A DNA stretch of 64,000 nt from Effrenium voratum (GCA_963377175.1 CAUJNA010003812.1:248001-312000), one strand, 5' to 3'; numbered from the stretch's first letter, positions 1 through 11,632 are shown. Program-made: numbers and translations. The notes: a model not told the origin generated them from the letters alone.

Positions 1-468
1 GAAAGGATGCCGGAGGCCATCTGAACGTGGAACTCCTGTGCCAACCGATTGATTCTTGAAAAAATTGTGTGACTGGCAACACCCAAAGGTGATGCCATGA
101 TGGAGTCTCCATTCGTTCACTCGCTATGGAGTCTCCATTCGTTTGACCAAAGGACTGTCCAGGAAAGCAGTGCCTGAGGCCGCCTGTCCATTTAGGGGCG
201 GCACCCAGATTAATATCAATACCAAGAAGACCATCCCATGTCCAAAACCAAATTCGTGCTCACCCAAATTTCGAAGAAACAAACAAAACAGGGGTCCACC
301 CCCTGAGTTGAGACGCTCCAAATTTCCAGCACCTGGGTTGCCACCTTTCCGAAGCGACCTGAGAGGCACAGCATTTGAAGTACGACCCAGATACCCAGGA
401 CATGCCGCGGCGCTCAGAGACGCAGTCTCGGTTCTCGTCTTTGAGGCGAAAGGTGGCCCCCTTTCTCT
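1..468. other. No gene recognised
   Basis: Open frames here are short and overlap on both strands, and none shows a motif or composition that I can defend as coding. The stretch ends at the left terminus of a CTAGGTCC-type element. Confidence 0.4.
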
Positions 469-586
469 GTCCCTCAGCTAGGTGCCCTTTGACCTTTGTT
501 TTTTTTGGGGGGGGAGGGTTCCCCTACTAAAATAGACTACAGAAAAAAGGGTACCCTTGTTCTAACCTCTCTACTGGAGGACCTAG
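469..586 (+). mobile_element. Introner-like TIR element, copy A
   Basis: This 118-bp element runs from a degraded left end (GTCCCTCAGCTAG) to CTGGAGGACCTAG. Inside are a G-run followed by GGGTTCCCC, the string AAAATAGACTAC, the palindrome GGGTACCC, then CTAAC and CTCTCT shortly before the final TAG. The same order recurs in the other copies listed below. The terminal AG, pyrimidine run and CTAAC resemble a 3' splice site with its branch point. Splicing itself is inferred. Confidence 0.7.
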
Positions 587-929
587 CTTTTGGCTGGAGG
601 GGGTTTAAATGGAAACCAACAGGAAAACGGAAATCCATGGGGCTCAAAGAGACATGCCCGTGTTGGAAATTTGGGCGATTGGAGGTCCGTTTTCTTCTTG
701 GCTGCTGGAAATCGAGTGAGTCAGAAGGACTAGGGCTTGGTTTGCCACTGGAGGTTTAGGCTTCAGAACTTCAGAATGTTCATTGAGATCTGCTGGAACA
801 TATGAATTGCAAACCGATTCCCATTCCGGGCCGGGCTTGGCCACCCCATGCCTTCTTTTCTGTCTTTTGGTTGGCCCCTCTCTTGGTCGGTTGCATTGTT
901 TTTTTGTTTTTGGGACAAAAACAAACGCC

Positions 930-1283
930 AAATGGAAAACACCAAAAAAGCTAAAGAGCTAAGGAACCGGACGGCTGACCACCAAGCAATGGAGGAGGAC
1001 AAGAACAAATGCTAAATGGAAAACACAACCAAAAAAAGCTAAAGAGCTAAGGAACCAGACGGCTGGGAGCCACCAAGCAATGGAGGAGGACAAAAACAAA
1101 CGCCATATGGAAAACACCACCAAAAAAAGCTAAAGAGCCAAATGGAAAACACCAAAAAAGCTAAAGAGCTAAGGAACCGGACGGCTGGGAGCCACCAAGC
1201 AATGGAGGAGGACAAACAAACGCCAAATGGAAACCACCACCAAAAAAAGCTAAAGGGCTAAGGAACCGGACGGCTCGGCGTCC
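930..1283. repeat. Imperfect minisatellite, about 91-bp period
   Basis: A unit containing AAATGGAAAACACC, AAAAAAGCTAAAGAGCTAAGG, ACGGCTGGGAGCCACC and GGAGGAGGACAA recurs about four times. GGAGGAGG starts at 991, 1082 and 1204. The longer last interval contains an extra partial copy. A related fragment reappears near 7190-7240. No coding role is visible. Confidence 0.75.
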
Positions 1284-2159
1284 ACTTTTAGCTGACTCTT
1301 TTATAGTTGGTGGTTTGGATTGGTGGTTTGGGGGATTGAACTCTTGGTTCTTGCAATTAGACCAAGAATGGGCAACCAACCCCCCCAGCCCCCTGACCAC
1401 TCCACACCAGTTGGAGAAAAGCTGAGCTATTCGTGCTCACGCCTCAAGAGTTGTGGCCGTGAATCCCAACCTAAATGTCCACCAGAGGTCTTTCTAATAT
1501 GGGGGTTGCACAAACGGTACTTTACATGGGATGATTATTGATTGGAAAACAACGATGATATGTCCCACATGGGAAACATTACCCATGGCTGAAACGCATA
1601 CTGATCAACCCCCGCATCTGCAAGTTCAATCAACGAACCCCCTCTTTCCACGGGTCTACTAAAGCTTTATGGCTATACATATATTAATAGATCTTTGGCC
1701 TTTTACAAATTGACTCGGATTTTCCGCAAAAAAAAAAAAGAAGAAGAAGAAAAACGCGCCAGCCAACAATTTGGGGTTCCCAAAGCCAAAAAATGAAGCA
1801 ACGCGGAGGCACAAGCTGGTGGCCGGGAAGCTGGGCGTCACTTTGACGGGCCCCGGCTTCACGGAGGCGCCGCGGCGCCGCGGCTTTCTTCGGGCTGGTT
1901 TGGAGGTGGTACGTTGGTAGCCCCCGTTGGCGGGGGTTTAAGAATGGAGACCAACTAGAGAAAACCACCAGTTTTGTGTTTATTAAAATAAAAATAAAAG
2001 TTTGGGGTTCTCAAAAAAACAAGAAGAAAACAACAGAAGCGCCAAAGGCGTGGCGTGGTTGTGGGGAACTACTGGCAAGGCGAAGGTTTGTTATTCAAGG
2101 AAAATATATACATGGCGGGAGAACTAGTGGGAATGGCTCCCAGGACAGTGATAAGACTT

Positions 2160-2278
2160 GGCTGTGGTTGTCAAAAATAGTTGGCAACCCCAAAATGGGT
2201 TGCCCTGGTAAATGGGTTGCCAACGACCAAAACCTGCGGTCCGATTCCTGGTTTGATTTTGACCCATACCCACTTCAG
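2160..2278 (+). repeat. TIR repeat, GTGTGG..GTCAAAA type
   Basis: The segment starts with GGCTGTGGTTGTCAAAA, contains two 'ggttgcc' blocks, and ends in TTTTGACCCATACCCACTT, so the ends are roughly inverted. A second copy with the same internal order lies at 56291-56400. It is related at its termini to the GGCTGTGGGTCAAAA elements at 2851 and 11343. Confidence 0.55.
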
Positions 2279-2381
2279 AAGACTCCCTCTGCTCCACGCG
2301 TCCTGCCTTGGCTGTACCGCATGATGCCGCCGGGCGCGGCTCAGACGATGCCAGTCGAGAGCCAGGTTCGCAAGATGGCCT

Positions 2382-2499
2382 CTAGGTCCCAAGGCTAAGT
2401 GCCCTTTCTCACCCCTTTGTTGGGGGAGGGTTCCCCTACTATAAACTACAGCAAAAAGTTGGTACCAACTTGTTCTAACCTCTCTACTGCAGGACCTAG
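2382..2499 (+). mobile_element. Introner-like TIR element, copy B
   Basis: This 118-bp copy runs from CTAGGTCC to GGACCTAG with the family's internal order, including CTAAC and CTCTCT before the right end. Removing 117 bp would leave a minus-strand frame open across the junction. That frame is also open with the element in place, so it is weak evidence of splicing. Confidence 0.75.
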
Positions 2500-2850
2500 G
2501 CCTTCTCGTTGAGAACGCGACTTTTTCTGCGCAAGCGCAGCACTTGCAAGCGCTGCAGCTGCATTTGTGGGAAGCCCGAATTATGCAGAAGCCCTGGTTG
2601 TTTTTGATTTGGGGGGTGTGCTCTGTTGGTGGGGTCCTTCGCTTTTGGAGGAACAACCCCCCCAATTTTATAGGACGGGTTCTACTTAGATACGGGATCA
2701 ACATGAGCTTTCACTTCAAACACTTTGCTCCTCAACACGCTTTTTCGAGCTCAGACAGGAGAGCCAGGCCTCTTTAGGCCTGTTTGGATTCTCTCCGAGA
2801 TCTGGGTAACCACGCGCCGTTCCAAGCCCTAACCCCTTGAGCTCAAATTT

Positions 2851-2969
2851 GGCTGTGGGTCAAAACCAATGGTACCATTGTGGGGCGTTCGGTGCACCAC
2901 CCATTTTAGTCTACTTTAGTGAAAATCGGGATGTTCACTGGGGGGTAACCGAGATGTTGACCCATGGCC
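2851..2969 (+). mobile_element. MITE-like element, GGCTGTGGGTCAAAA ends
   Basis: About 119 bp bounded by GGCTGTGGGTCAAAA on the left and TGACCCATGGCC on the right, which are near-perfect inverted repeats. The interior carries CCACCCATTTTAGTC. The better-preserved copy at 11343-11443 has the same interior. It is non-autonomous, with no coding sequence. Confidence 0.6.
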
Positions 2970-3293
2970 AACTGGCTGCTCAAAAAAGTGGTACCAAAAC
3001 GGGGCACCCTGGTGAAAAGGACCAAAGACATCCAGAGACTAAAACCCACGTAACCCCGAGCTCCGCAAAAAAAAAAACGACCCCTTGAGCTCAACGGGCG
3101 GACAAAAGCCGCCAGGCGGAGCCAAAGAAGCGGAGAAACCGAGAGGCAAAGTGGACGCGAAGTCGGGGCTGTGGAGGTATAAAACGTCTGGTCTTCCTTC
3201 TTGGCACTGTTTGGGTGGTAAATGAAAAGTGATGTTTTTTGTGAGCCCGGCCTTTAGACTTTTAGACTTCCTGGGTTGGACTTTAAACTTTTT

Positions 3294-3405
3294 CTAGGTC
3301 CCCCAGCTAGGTGCCCTTTTACTGTTTCTTTTTTGAGGGAGGGTTCCCCTACTAAAATCGACTACAGAAAATGATCGGGTACCCTTATTTGAAGCTCTAC
3401 TGGAC
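3294..3405 (+). mobile_element. Introner-like TIR element, copy C (right end cut)
   Basis: The left end CTAGGTCCCCCAG is intact and the interior is typical, but the copy stops at CTACTGGA. The 13-bp string GGACTTTAAACTT occurs just upstream (from 3278) and again at the right break (from 3403). The flanks look like a duplicated target or a repeat-mediated truncation. Confidence 0.7.
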
Positions 3406-3476
3406 TTTAAACTTGTTGGGACCGTTTTAGTGGTAAATGTGTTTTTTTGGGGCCCGGCCTTGAAACTTTTTGCGAA

Positions 3477-3540
3477 GACTATGTTAGTGGGAATGAAAAG
3501 TTCTGACTTTTTGTTGGCCAACCCACTCAGGAAGCGAGCC
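3477..3540 (+). repeat. Dispersed repeat, TTTTAGTGGCAAA family
   Basis: About 60 bp with the order 'GACCATnTTAGTGG', 'AAAGTTCTGACTT', 'TTGGCCAACCCACTCAGGAAG'. The same order appears at 7555-7614, 12131-12186, 21293-21358, 22263-22321, 24566-24623, 30707-30769, 36207-36269, 41808-41871, 48038-48100 and 57621-57678, all on the + strand. A half copy lies at 3419-3441. Function is unknown. Confidence 0.65.
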
Positions 3541-5638
3541 TTGGTCCAGGATTCCCTATTTCATTTTTTGCCTGGCTTCAAACCTCACCTGTAGTTGCGA
3601 AAATGTGTCGTACGTTTCCTTGATGAAAGGGTAAATCTAGAGAACCCTGTCAACTTTGTACGCGAATTCGCATGAAAAGATCCGTAGATAGGACCAGAGC
3701 GAAAGTTTCCACCCAAAGAGCGTGATATGTAATATCGGTGAAAAATAGGGTCACCCCCAAACACAGAGGGGGCCCTGGATGGAAAGTTCGAACAACGTGC
3801 GGTCTGGTGGCTGATTGATACCCATACGTATGCAAGCGAAGACTTTGAGGGAATTCTGCTAGTTGGCTTCGGATTTTTGTTTCCACACAGCAAACCAGGG
3901 AAAACGGCTAGGGGTGTTTAGATTTAAACACTCCCCCTTTAGGTCCCTTAGCCTGTTTGAATGGGCAAATCCTTGACAAGCATAGAAGAAAGTTATTGCT
4001 TTGTTTGGAAATTGAATTGTGTCTATAGCAGATTGCGCTGGAACCCTGACCGTCACACTGAGAGGGGGGTAGCTGCAGATTTCAGGTACTCCCTTTTTGG
4101 AGCTTTGCGGGGTTGTCTGTTCAGGCGTCGCCTGGAATTAGGGAACCTGCACACTGGAGTGTGTTTCCGTTGTTCCCCTGTGAGCCAATTCCGTTTGCAC
4201 CATCAAAGCGCAACATTCTTCTAGGCCTCACTGAAATTCGTTGTTCCCGTTGGCCGATCCGCGCCAGAACAAAAGCTCGCCTCCCCGGATGTCGGTACCT
4301 GACCCGCAACTCGGCAAAGAGGTCGCTGGCAGGAACCAGCATGGGCAAGTCAACCTTTGAAACCGACCCAGTGCCCCCAGTTTGAGACAGACCCATTCGC
4401 AGGAAATCGGTGTGAGCCACATCAGCAAATTCGTCCCCATGTGCCATGCCTTGCCTTTCCAACGGATCTTTGGACCTGAACCGTTTGGTTGAAACAGCTC
4501 GAACTTTCCAAGTGGGACCCACCAAAAGGTAAACCTTTTGCGGGGTCTCCCCAGCAACCAAGCAGAGTTTCCCTAGCGACCTGGGGTGTGAGCGGTTCGA
4601 ATCCAGCCCGGTGAATGTTCCTAGGATTCCGAGTTCGGAGTCTTCGTCGCGCCAAGGTAAATTGTGTTTCCAAAAGCACTGAACCTCAAAACCCGGGTGG
4701 TTTCCTTTTAGCTTCCCTCGCAGCTATCCGCTCTCCCAAAAGGGACTTCAAGTTCGAACACCTCCCACTCCCAAAGCCCGAAAGGCCACCCTTGGGGCTG
4801 GAGAACCCGAACCCCCTGGCCCCCCCACCCCCTTGGGGGGAGATTGGGTTTTTCGAAAATAGACCACGGAAAAAGATGTACCCTGATTCGAGCCTCAGGA
4901 AGGCACCAGGCCTTGCAAGAGGTTCTTGTCCTTTTGAAAATCCAGCCCAGAGAGGGTCAAAAGACGACACCTATAGACAGGGGTCATTGTGTTGACGGTT
5001 TCTGGGGGTGATCAAAGTCAGAAAATGGGGCTGTTTCCCTTTAACCCACCACTTAGGGGGTGACTTTGATCAGATAGACTTTCATCACTTGGTCCTGTAG
5101 GGGAAATGGGACTCACCCCTGGCTGAAGAGTCAGCCTAGGATCATCCCCGACTTCCTCTTCCCAGCGCCGGTGGTGGGGCGCCCTGGGATCCGCTCTTTA
5201 AATTTCAGCAGCTAAGTGGGGATTTCAACCACGAAATTACAATAAGCAAAATGTAAAATGTGTCCCAAGAACAACCATGGGATGAGGGTTGTCAAAAACT
5301 GGGTGTCTCACGCGCCCAAGAACTGCCTTCTCCTGTGCTGACATAGGTGTCCTTGTGGAAAAAATATTTGGGTGCTGGGCCGTTGGGGTGGAGTTGTTCC
5401 TCTTTTCTTATTTTTTTTTCAGGGGGGGGGGGGGGAAACCAGGATGTCACAAGGACCCACAGGTAGGCGGAAAAGATTTGCTGAGCCAGCTGGGATTTCC
5501 CTGGGTTTATGGGGAAGGAACCCCATCTAGCGGACCCCATCCATACGGGAGACCTATGCTTCACAAGCCTTGGTATGGCGGCAAAAAAGGTGGATGTTTG
5601 CAGCCCTACTAAAAATGAAAAGAACCGGACAACTAAAT
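3541..5638. other. No gene recognised
   Basis: Open frames of up to 146 codons exist on both strands but overlap each other and lack motifs. A heavily diverged relative of the CTAGGTCC element is visible near 4823-4899. A poly-G run lies at 5420-5435. Confidence 0.35.
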
Positions 5639-5743
5639 CTAGGTCCTCCAACAGGGGTACAAACTTTTTTCCGGTAGTCAATTTTAGTAGGGGAACCCTC
5701 CCCTAAAAAAGAACCGGTAAAAGGGCACTACTGGGGGACCTAG
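5639..5743 (-). mobile_element. Introner-like TIR element, copy D (inverted)
   Basis: This is the only copy lying on the minus strand: CTAGGTCCTCCA at the left and TACTGGGGGACCTAG at the right, 105 bp. Its internal 'tagtc..ttttagtag..ggggaaccctcccc' is the reverse complement of the common form. Confidence 0.75.
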
Positions 5744-7477
5744 TAAAAATACAAAAAGCAAACAACTTGATCCAACCGCGAAGAATGTGCTGAGCAGAGG
5801 TTCAAGCAGGCTGGGAAGCCCCAACCAAACGAATTCTGCACCATCTCCGGGTTTATGGCTCTCTTTGGCGAATACCCAAAAACAAGGGACTTCCAACACC
5901 CGCTCTGAAAAGAAGGCATGGGCCCAAAGTGGGGCCTTTGTTTTCACGGCCGCGCTTTGCTGATGTGTTTTCTGGGTATCTTCCGTCTTACATGTCTTGT
6001 CTTAACAGACCTCACATTGGGGGGGTGCAATTATTTGATCAACAAACGTTTGTAGGGTAGGCAAAAGCAGGTTTGGGTACGTCGACATCTGTGGTTTCAG
6101 CAGGTGCAATGACTATCAGACCGTAGGTCAAAGTAGGTTTCCTGGATTGAAACTGCTCTGAGAGTTGGGTCATCCAAATCATTGGGCAATACCTCGCGAC
6201 ACACAGAATTTAAAGAAGCAACACAATTCCAGTGGCGCATGAAGACGAGCTAGTAGAGATCTGGCGCTTGAAGGCAGTTCCATCGAGCTGGCACAAGAAC
6301 TCCGGTGGCCTCTTGACAAAACCCAGCTACACCAGGAAACCGATTGACCTGATGGGTGAAGGGTTCCGTTTGGTTTCTCTCAATCCCAACCAACAACCAA
6401 TGGACCAGACGAAAGCTTTAGTGGGAGATGAAAGGCGGAAGTTTATCCCGATCCCCTTGTTAGCCTGTTTGTTTGGCCTCATAAGTTACCAATTTGAAAC
6501 AAGATATTCATAAGAACCGCCAGAAAGAAAGCTTCTTCATTTGTTCGATTTAATCCTTGGGATCTTCCTTGGCCAAAAACACAAGTGTTTGTTTCGACCT
6601 AGTGGATAAGCAACCATAGGCTGGTTTTGTCCAACACCACAAGTGTTTACAAGCTGGAGCTTCAACCAACATTTAGGTCATCTTTTTGCGACTCCTTTTG
6701 GTCGGTATTGAAAGGGAAACAAAGGGACACCAACCATATTAGTGGACTCAAACGGATTTCTATTCTGAGAACATGCCAAGGTGATCCGCTGTTGGTTTTC
6801 GGGTGCTTCTGAAACTCAAGGAACTTGTCGTTGACGAGAAGGGAAGCACTAACCGTCCATTGCACCCCAGCTGCACCCAAACAGCGTGCTTCGATCCCAT
6901 TGCTCAACCTTAAAATGTTGAAGTCCAATGGACAGGGCTGTGAGAAATTCGACCACTTCCGTGATACAACAAGAAACAGCCTCCCAAAGACTGAACCATA
7001 TAAAGAGGGGATTCCAGCTTGTCTGACAGCAGTTGGATAAACCCCGCGTGATCAACCGTGGCAATGGATGAGAAAAAACAAAAACAAGCCTGTTCTAGGC
7101 TGCCCGTTTTCAGATCCCCTGCTAAAAGTGAATAACTTTTAGTGGGTTATATTCGGAAACTACCGCTAAACCAACTAAAAGCAACTAAAAGGCTAAGTTG
7201 AACCGGACGCCTGCCGGCCACCAAGCAATGGATGAGAAAAAGGGGGAGAAAAAACAAAGCCGTTTTGGTTTCGCTCCCCCTCCCACGTACCAAGATCCGT
7301 TTATATGCGTTAAAGGGGTTCCCGCCCCCCTCGGGCCCATCTTAGTTCCTTCCGCGTCAGGCCGCCCCGGAAGCGCCGCTTGAGAAGGGCCAAGCAGTCC
7401 TGTTGATAGGCCGATGCGCCGCTCGCCCGGACGTTTGGCCTCCCTCTTTGTTCCCTACTCACTACCAGACACTCCTT
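5744..7477. other. Gene-poor stretch, one exon-like frame
   Basis: A + strand frame at about 6233-6510 opens directly after an acceptor-like TTCCAG. It reads a mixed charged sequence beginning HEDELVEIWRLKAVP for roughly 90 codons. It could be an exon of a spliced gene, but no domain, partner exon or donor is certain. Nothing else is supportable here. Confidence 0.25.
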
Positions 7478-7614
7478 GTTTGCCACTAAAACGGTCGTCC
7501 AAAAAATACAAAGTCCGGGAATACAAGGTCAATGCCTTTTTTTTGGGGGGGGAAGACCGTTTTAGTGGCAAACAGAAAGTTTCAACATTTTTTGGCCAAT
7601 CCCTTCAGGAAATA
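7478..7614 (+). repeat. Perfect 19-bp inverted repeat plus TTTTAGTGGCAAA repeat
   Basis: GTTTGCCACTAAAACGGTC at 7478-7496 is the exact reverse complement of 7555-7573. The right arm begins a dispersed repeat of the TTTTAGTGGCAAA family that continues to 7614. The 58-bp interior is A/T- and G-rich. This hints that the family's conserved left part can act as a terminal inverted repeat. Confidence 0.8.
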
Positions 7615-7693
7615 TGCCCCCTTTTGCGGGGACCCAATCTACAAGGAAACCGAGCATGTTGGGTTTTCCCATATACATGGGCCTGCCAGGCCG

Positions 7694-7751
7694 CAAAATA
7701 GACTACAGAAAAAAGGGTACCCTCAGTCTAACCTCTCTACTGGGGGACCTA
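7694..7751 (+). mobile_element. Introner-like TIR element, right half only
   Basis: Only the part from AAAATAGACTAC through GGGTACCC, CTAAC, CTCTCT and TGGGGGACCTA remains. The left end is missing. Confidence 0.65.
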
Positions 7752-8775
7752 TACAACAACACAGGTCGGGCCATTGAAGGGGGGGGGGGGGGCGGGGGCA
7801 TGGCCCGTTTGTCGAACCACGCCTGCTCTTTGCAAACTTGTTTTTTTTTCCATAGTGCGCCGGACTCGCAACCGATCGGAGTTCTGTAAGTTGATGGTAG
7901 CTCTGACTTTGGCAAAACATGCAAATAGGCCATTCCCAAAGTTTTGAGCCCCGATTGGTTGACGGATCAGTCTTTGAGAAACCAGCCTTCTTTCCCCCAT
8001 GCTTGTTTCCTGAGCGGAAGAATTCTGGAATGTTTGGGAAGCAATATGAGGGGCGATTAGCAAATAACACCATTGTCCTACGCTGACATAGATGTTCACT
8101 GGATCAAGCGGACACCAGGGGAAACGGAAAAGCGGGAAGGGAAAAGGTTGATTGAACTCGAAAAGGACCAAAATTGCTTCTTCTTATCCCTTACCCTACA
8201 ACAGGAAGATCGCATCGAATAAATGGGTCCAAAACAATACTTTGGTGCATGTTGCTTGGATGTTAGGACTTTAAGCTTTTTGCCAACAAACGGGTTTCCA
8301 ATAACCCACTAAAAGTCATTCACTTTTAGCAGGGCTTCGCAGATTTCGCAACCGAGAAGATGTTTAAAGCCAAAGAGGAACCCACTGGCCGGCCTGGCCG
8401 GAAGCTGAGAGGAAGCTTTGATGGATCTCCCGTGGGCCATGAAACATGGAATAAGGTTGCGGGGTACCCGCTGAACTTTTTTATGGGGCTTGTTGCAAGA
8501 ACTCGCATTTTGCCAACACGATGTCCCTTTTTGGGTGATTTAGAAATCTTGGTTGTTGTCAATTTGAGTCAGTTTACATAAAGCAACTGGTTGGCAAGGC
8601 TTTAAATCGCCCTGTTCAGTTGCTCAAGCAGTTGCTCTCCGAGTTCTCTGTGTGCTCGAAACGCCACACTTTTCGACATGGGCCCGGGCCCTGCTCCGAG
8701 CGCTCCGAGCTGGTTCAAGAAGGCACACACGCGCACGCACGCACCCGCGCACACCCACCTACCCACCCACCCACC

Positions 8776-8806
<31 letters not shown>

Positions 8807-9893
8807 CCACACACACACACTATACAATATGTACAGGTATATATATAACATAAATATATACATATATATAATATATATTTACATATATTCGTGTCCGTCT
8901 AAAATCCTCATTGCTTGATCCTAGGAGGCCTTTGGTTTCCACGGCTCGTGCAGGTCTCCAGAAGGCTCCACACCTCAACGGTCGCAGGGGCGTGGTGGAG
9001 CGAGAGGCCGGAGCCTTGCGGTCGTTGCTCGCAACTGTTTTGGGTCTCTTTGGTTTTCTGGTGTTCTGCTGTTCTTCTTGGGTGGTTGGCACTTTTGGGG
9101 TGTTCCATCTTTTGTGTTGTGTTTTTTCCGGCTTTCTGGTTGCCTGGTGTCGCTCGTGTGGTTTCGATGTGGCCGTGCTGGTGTTCCATCGCAGCTCATT
9201 GCCTTTCCTCGCCGAAAAAGCGAGGGCAAGCCTTTTGGCAGGCCAGAATGATCCTAAAAGCAGTGAGTTCAAGGCGAACCGAGGTCTGCACGTTTTCGGC
9301 CTGGCTACTTTGAGTCATACCCAAAAGTGCTCACCTGTTCTTTTCTTCTGTTTGGTTGCAAGTGAGTTAGTGCTGATGTTGACCATTTGCATGCGCTTGG
9401 ACACATGATCCTCTTCGGATGGAGTGCAGCGGTTTCAAGAAACCCAACAAACCACACTCGGCCGAGTAGTCCTAGTCCATTTCTTTGCATAAACGGCTGT
9501 TGTTCAAAAACCAACGGCTGCAGAAAACCCTCCCCCCCCCCCGGGCACCCCATTTTCCGCCCATTTCGCTCTTGGCCCCAATTCGCGCCGCGGCCCCAAA
9601 AACCGGGTTATGGCCCAAAGAACCCGGACCAATTCCTCCCTCAGCCCATGTCGAGGGCCAAAAAAAAAAAATCCCATCGGGCGCCGGGTAGAAGGCCCCC
9701 CGGCCGAGTCGCAGGACCCGCGGCCTGCCTCCAAAGGACGCTTCGAGGTGGAGATCCGCGGGGCGGCCCAGCCGGCAAACCAAACTGAGGGCTCTCTTCT
9801 TCCAGGGTTGGGGAACTGGGAAGAGTAGAAGCAATAATGCAAGTTTAGAACAGGGTCTAACATCAATCAAGATCTGGGGTCTGGGCTCCTCTG
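7752..9893. other. Gene-poor stretch, low-complexity and GT-rich
   Basis: This holds a poly-G tract near 7780, the AC/AT microsatellite at 8722-8890 and a strongly G+T-rich + strand at about 9030-9200. The 150-165-codon open frames in the GT-rich part follow from that bias rather than from protein-like composition. A + strand frame ending at 9828 is mildly exon-like. Confidence 0.35.
8722..8890. repeat. Compound microsatellite, (AC)n then AT-rich
   Basis: A CACA/CACG/CCCA run up to 8820 passes directly into ATATAT-type sequence to about 8890. It is a simple compound microsatellite. Confidence 0.9.
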
Positions 9894-10003
9894 CTATGTC
9901 CCCCAGCTAGGTGCTCTTTCTCACGCAGGGTTCCCTACTAAAATAGACTACAGAGGGAGAAAAAAAAGTAACCTTGTTCTAGCCTCTCTACTGGAGGACT
10001 TAG
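9894..10003 (+). mobile_element. Introner-like TIR element, copy F
   Basis: 110 bp from CTATGTCCCCCAGCTAG to CTGGAGGACTTAG. The central G-run is shortened and the branch-like motif reads CTAGC instead of CTAAC. CTCTCT is retained. Confidence 0.7.
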
Positions 10004-11342
10004 GTGGGCGAGTTACGAGTGACCTGTTTCTGTTGTTTTTAGTTGGTTCGGTGCATTCTTATGTGCATCCTTCATAGACCGGCCTACATCTGCATAGGCG
10101 AGGGTTTCTTTGAGACAAAAAAACCTGCGGATTCATGTCTAGCTTTGGGAAGGCGGAGGTCGGGACCGGATGGTCTCCTTCGGGGATCGAAGCACCATTA
10201 AAGCAAGGGTTGGGTTCATATGACCACCACTTGTTGTCCTAAAGATTGTCATCATCCAAATTGGGTCAGCCGAAATCTAGGATTTGGATCTGTGGAAAGA
10301 TAAAGGTAGGGTGTCTAAAGCAATGACATATGTGCCAAACTGTGAGAGTCCAAGCGAGGACGTACAGTGGTGTTTTCTTGTGGAATGAGGAAAAGACTAC
10401 GGGAACCAGGCTTGACCCCTTCCCCTCAAACACATCAAGGGTCGGCAAAGCGTTTCAGGCAGTTCAATTTTCGCACCGGAGCTTTCCGAAAAGCCTCCTG
10501 CCCGGAAAAGACCAGTTCAGTTCCTGCCCGTCGTTCTTGTAAAGCCCAGTCAAACATGGGCAGCTATGGGAGGTAGCGAAATCCGAAAGCCACTGAGTCG
10601 ACCGTTTTAGTGCCAGGTGTTGATCATGGCTTCCTTGCCATGCCGGAACTGAGATGGGGCAAACGGGCAAACGCCGAAGGGGCGCACGAAAGATCGGCCC
10701 TTCCTCACAGAAAAGGGGTACCGAGCCTCCCGAAAGAAGGGGTTATCCCGAGGATTGGATGGAGGGCACTTGGAGGTGAAATCCATCAAGCGCGAGAACA
10801 TCCAGACCCTGAACAAGGCGCCTCGCTCGAGCCGAATTGGAGGCACCTCGCCGGGAAAAGTTGCTTTCACTTGCTTTTCGTTGGCTGATTGGGAATTTCC
10901 GAAGGCAACCCGCTGGAGAAGCTTTTGGCAGGGGTTGATATCAAAAGCTCCCAGAAACCAGGGTGACCAGAAAGGGAAGCCGCCCAACAAAGATGACAAA
11001 CCACATGGCTGTGGGTCAAAAACATGTACAAACATGGCACGTTGGTCAAAATGGAACCGAAGACTACCACCTGCGTGACCCTAGCTCTTTAATTTTGAGC
11101 CGCAACCACATGGGTAAAGGTTTTGGGGCCGAGCGGAATATTGATTAACCCCCGTGGGTGTTTGAGGCGAACCTGCTACCCTTGGAAAGGGTCTGAAGAA
11201 TTTGGAAATTGGAAAGCCAAAGTCCCAAATGCTCTCACTCACTCCCCGATTCCTGGACCTTGAAGACGGTTTAGCAAGATCATTTGCAATGCAAACCAAT
11301 CCACTCGGGAAGTGAGGTTTGAGGGCTCCTATTTTGACACAT
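10004..11342. other. No gene recognised
   Basis: Overlapping frames on both strands between 10600 and 11080 look mildly coding, but no strand or splice pattern can be chosen. A partial GGCTGTGGGTCAAAA repeat lies at about 11007-11100. The short motif AATATTGATTAACCCCC near 11138 recurs elsewhere (1598, 55207). Confidence 0.3.
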
Positions 11343-11443
11343 GGCTGCGGGTCAAAACCAATGGTTCCATTTTGGGTTAGGTGCACCACCCATTTTAGTC
11401 TATTTTAGTGGGGACTGGGGGTACGGGCTTTTGACCCATGGCC
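11343..11443 (+). mobile_element. MITE-like element, GGCTGCGGGTCAAAA ends
   Basis: 101 bp bounded by GGCTGCGGGTCAAAA and TTTTGACCCATGGCC, which are inverted repeats matching at 13 of 15 positions. The interior contains CCACCCATTTTAGTCTATTTTAGTGG. It shares its order with 2851-2969. No coding sequence is present. Confidence 0.65.
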
Positions 11444-11632
11444 ACATGTCAAAATTGGGGTCTGAGAGGTCTCGCGACGCCTCCGCCTCCAGTGTCTTCC
11501 CTGTTTACCTTTTCTTGGACGGGTAAACCATTTTAAATCAGCAGCTTCCCGTCAAATTGGCGGTTTGGGTGGGTTGGACGTTAGGAGGCTACCTTCGCCA
11601 TTGGGTTTCAAATCCGAAACCACCAATCCAAA

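Larger units (their letters stand above)
587..2381. other. Gene-poor stretch with minisatellite
   Basis: Apart from the 930-1283 minisatellite and an A-rich GAA run near 1729-1753, I see no supported gene. Around 2270-2380 and 2500-2590 both strands give exon-like open frames flanking the next element, but no domain is recognisable and the strand cannot be decided. Confidence 0.35.

Noticed and set aside
4590..4625. tRNA T-arm-like GGTTCGAATCC
   Set aside because: Stems do not pair over five positions and no acceptor, D or anticodon arm is found nearby.
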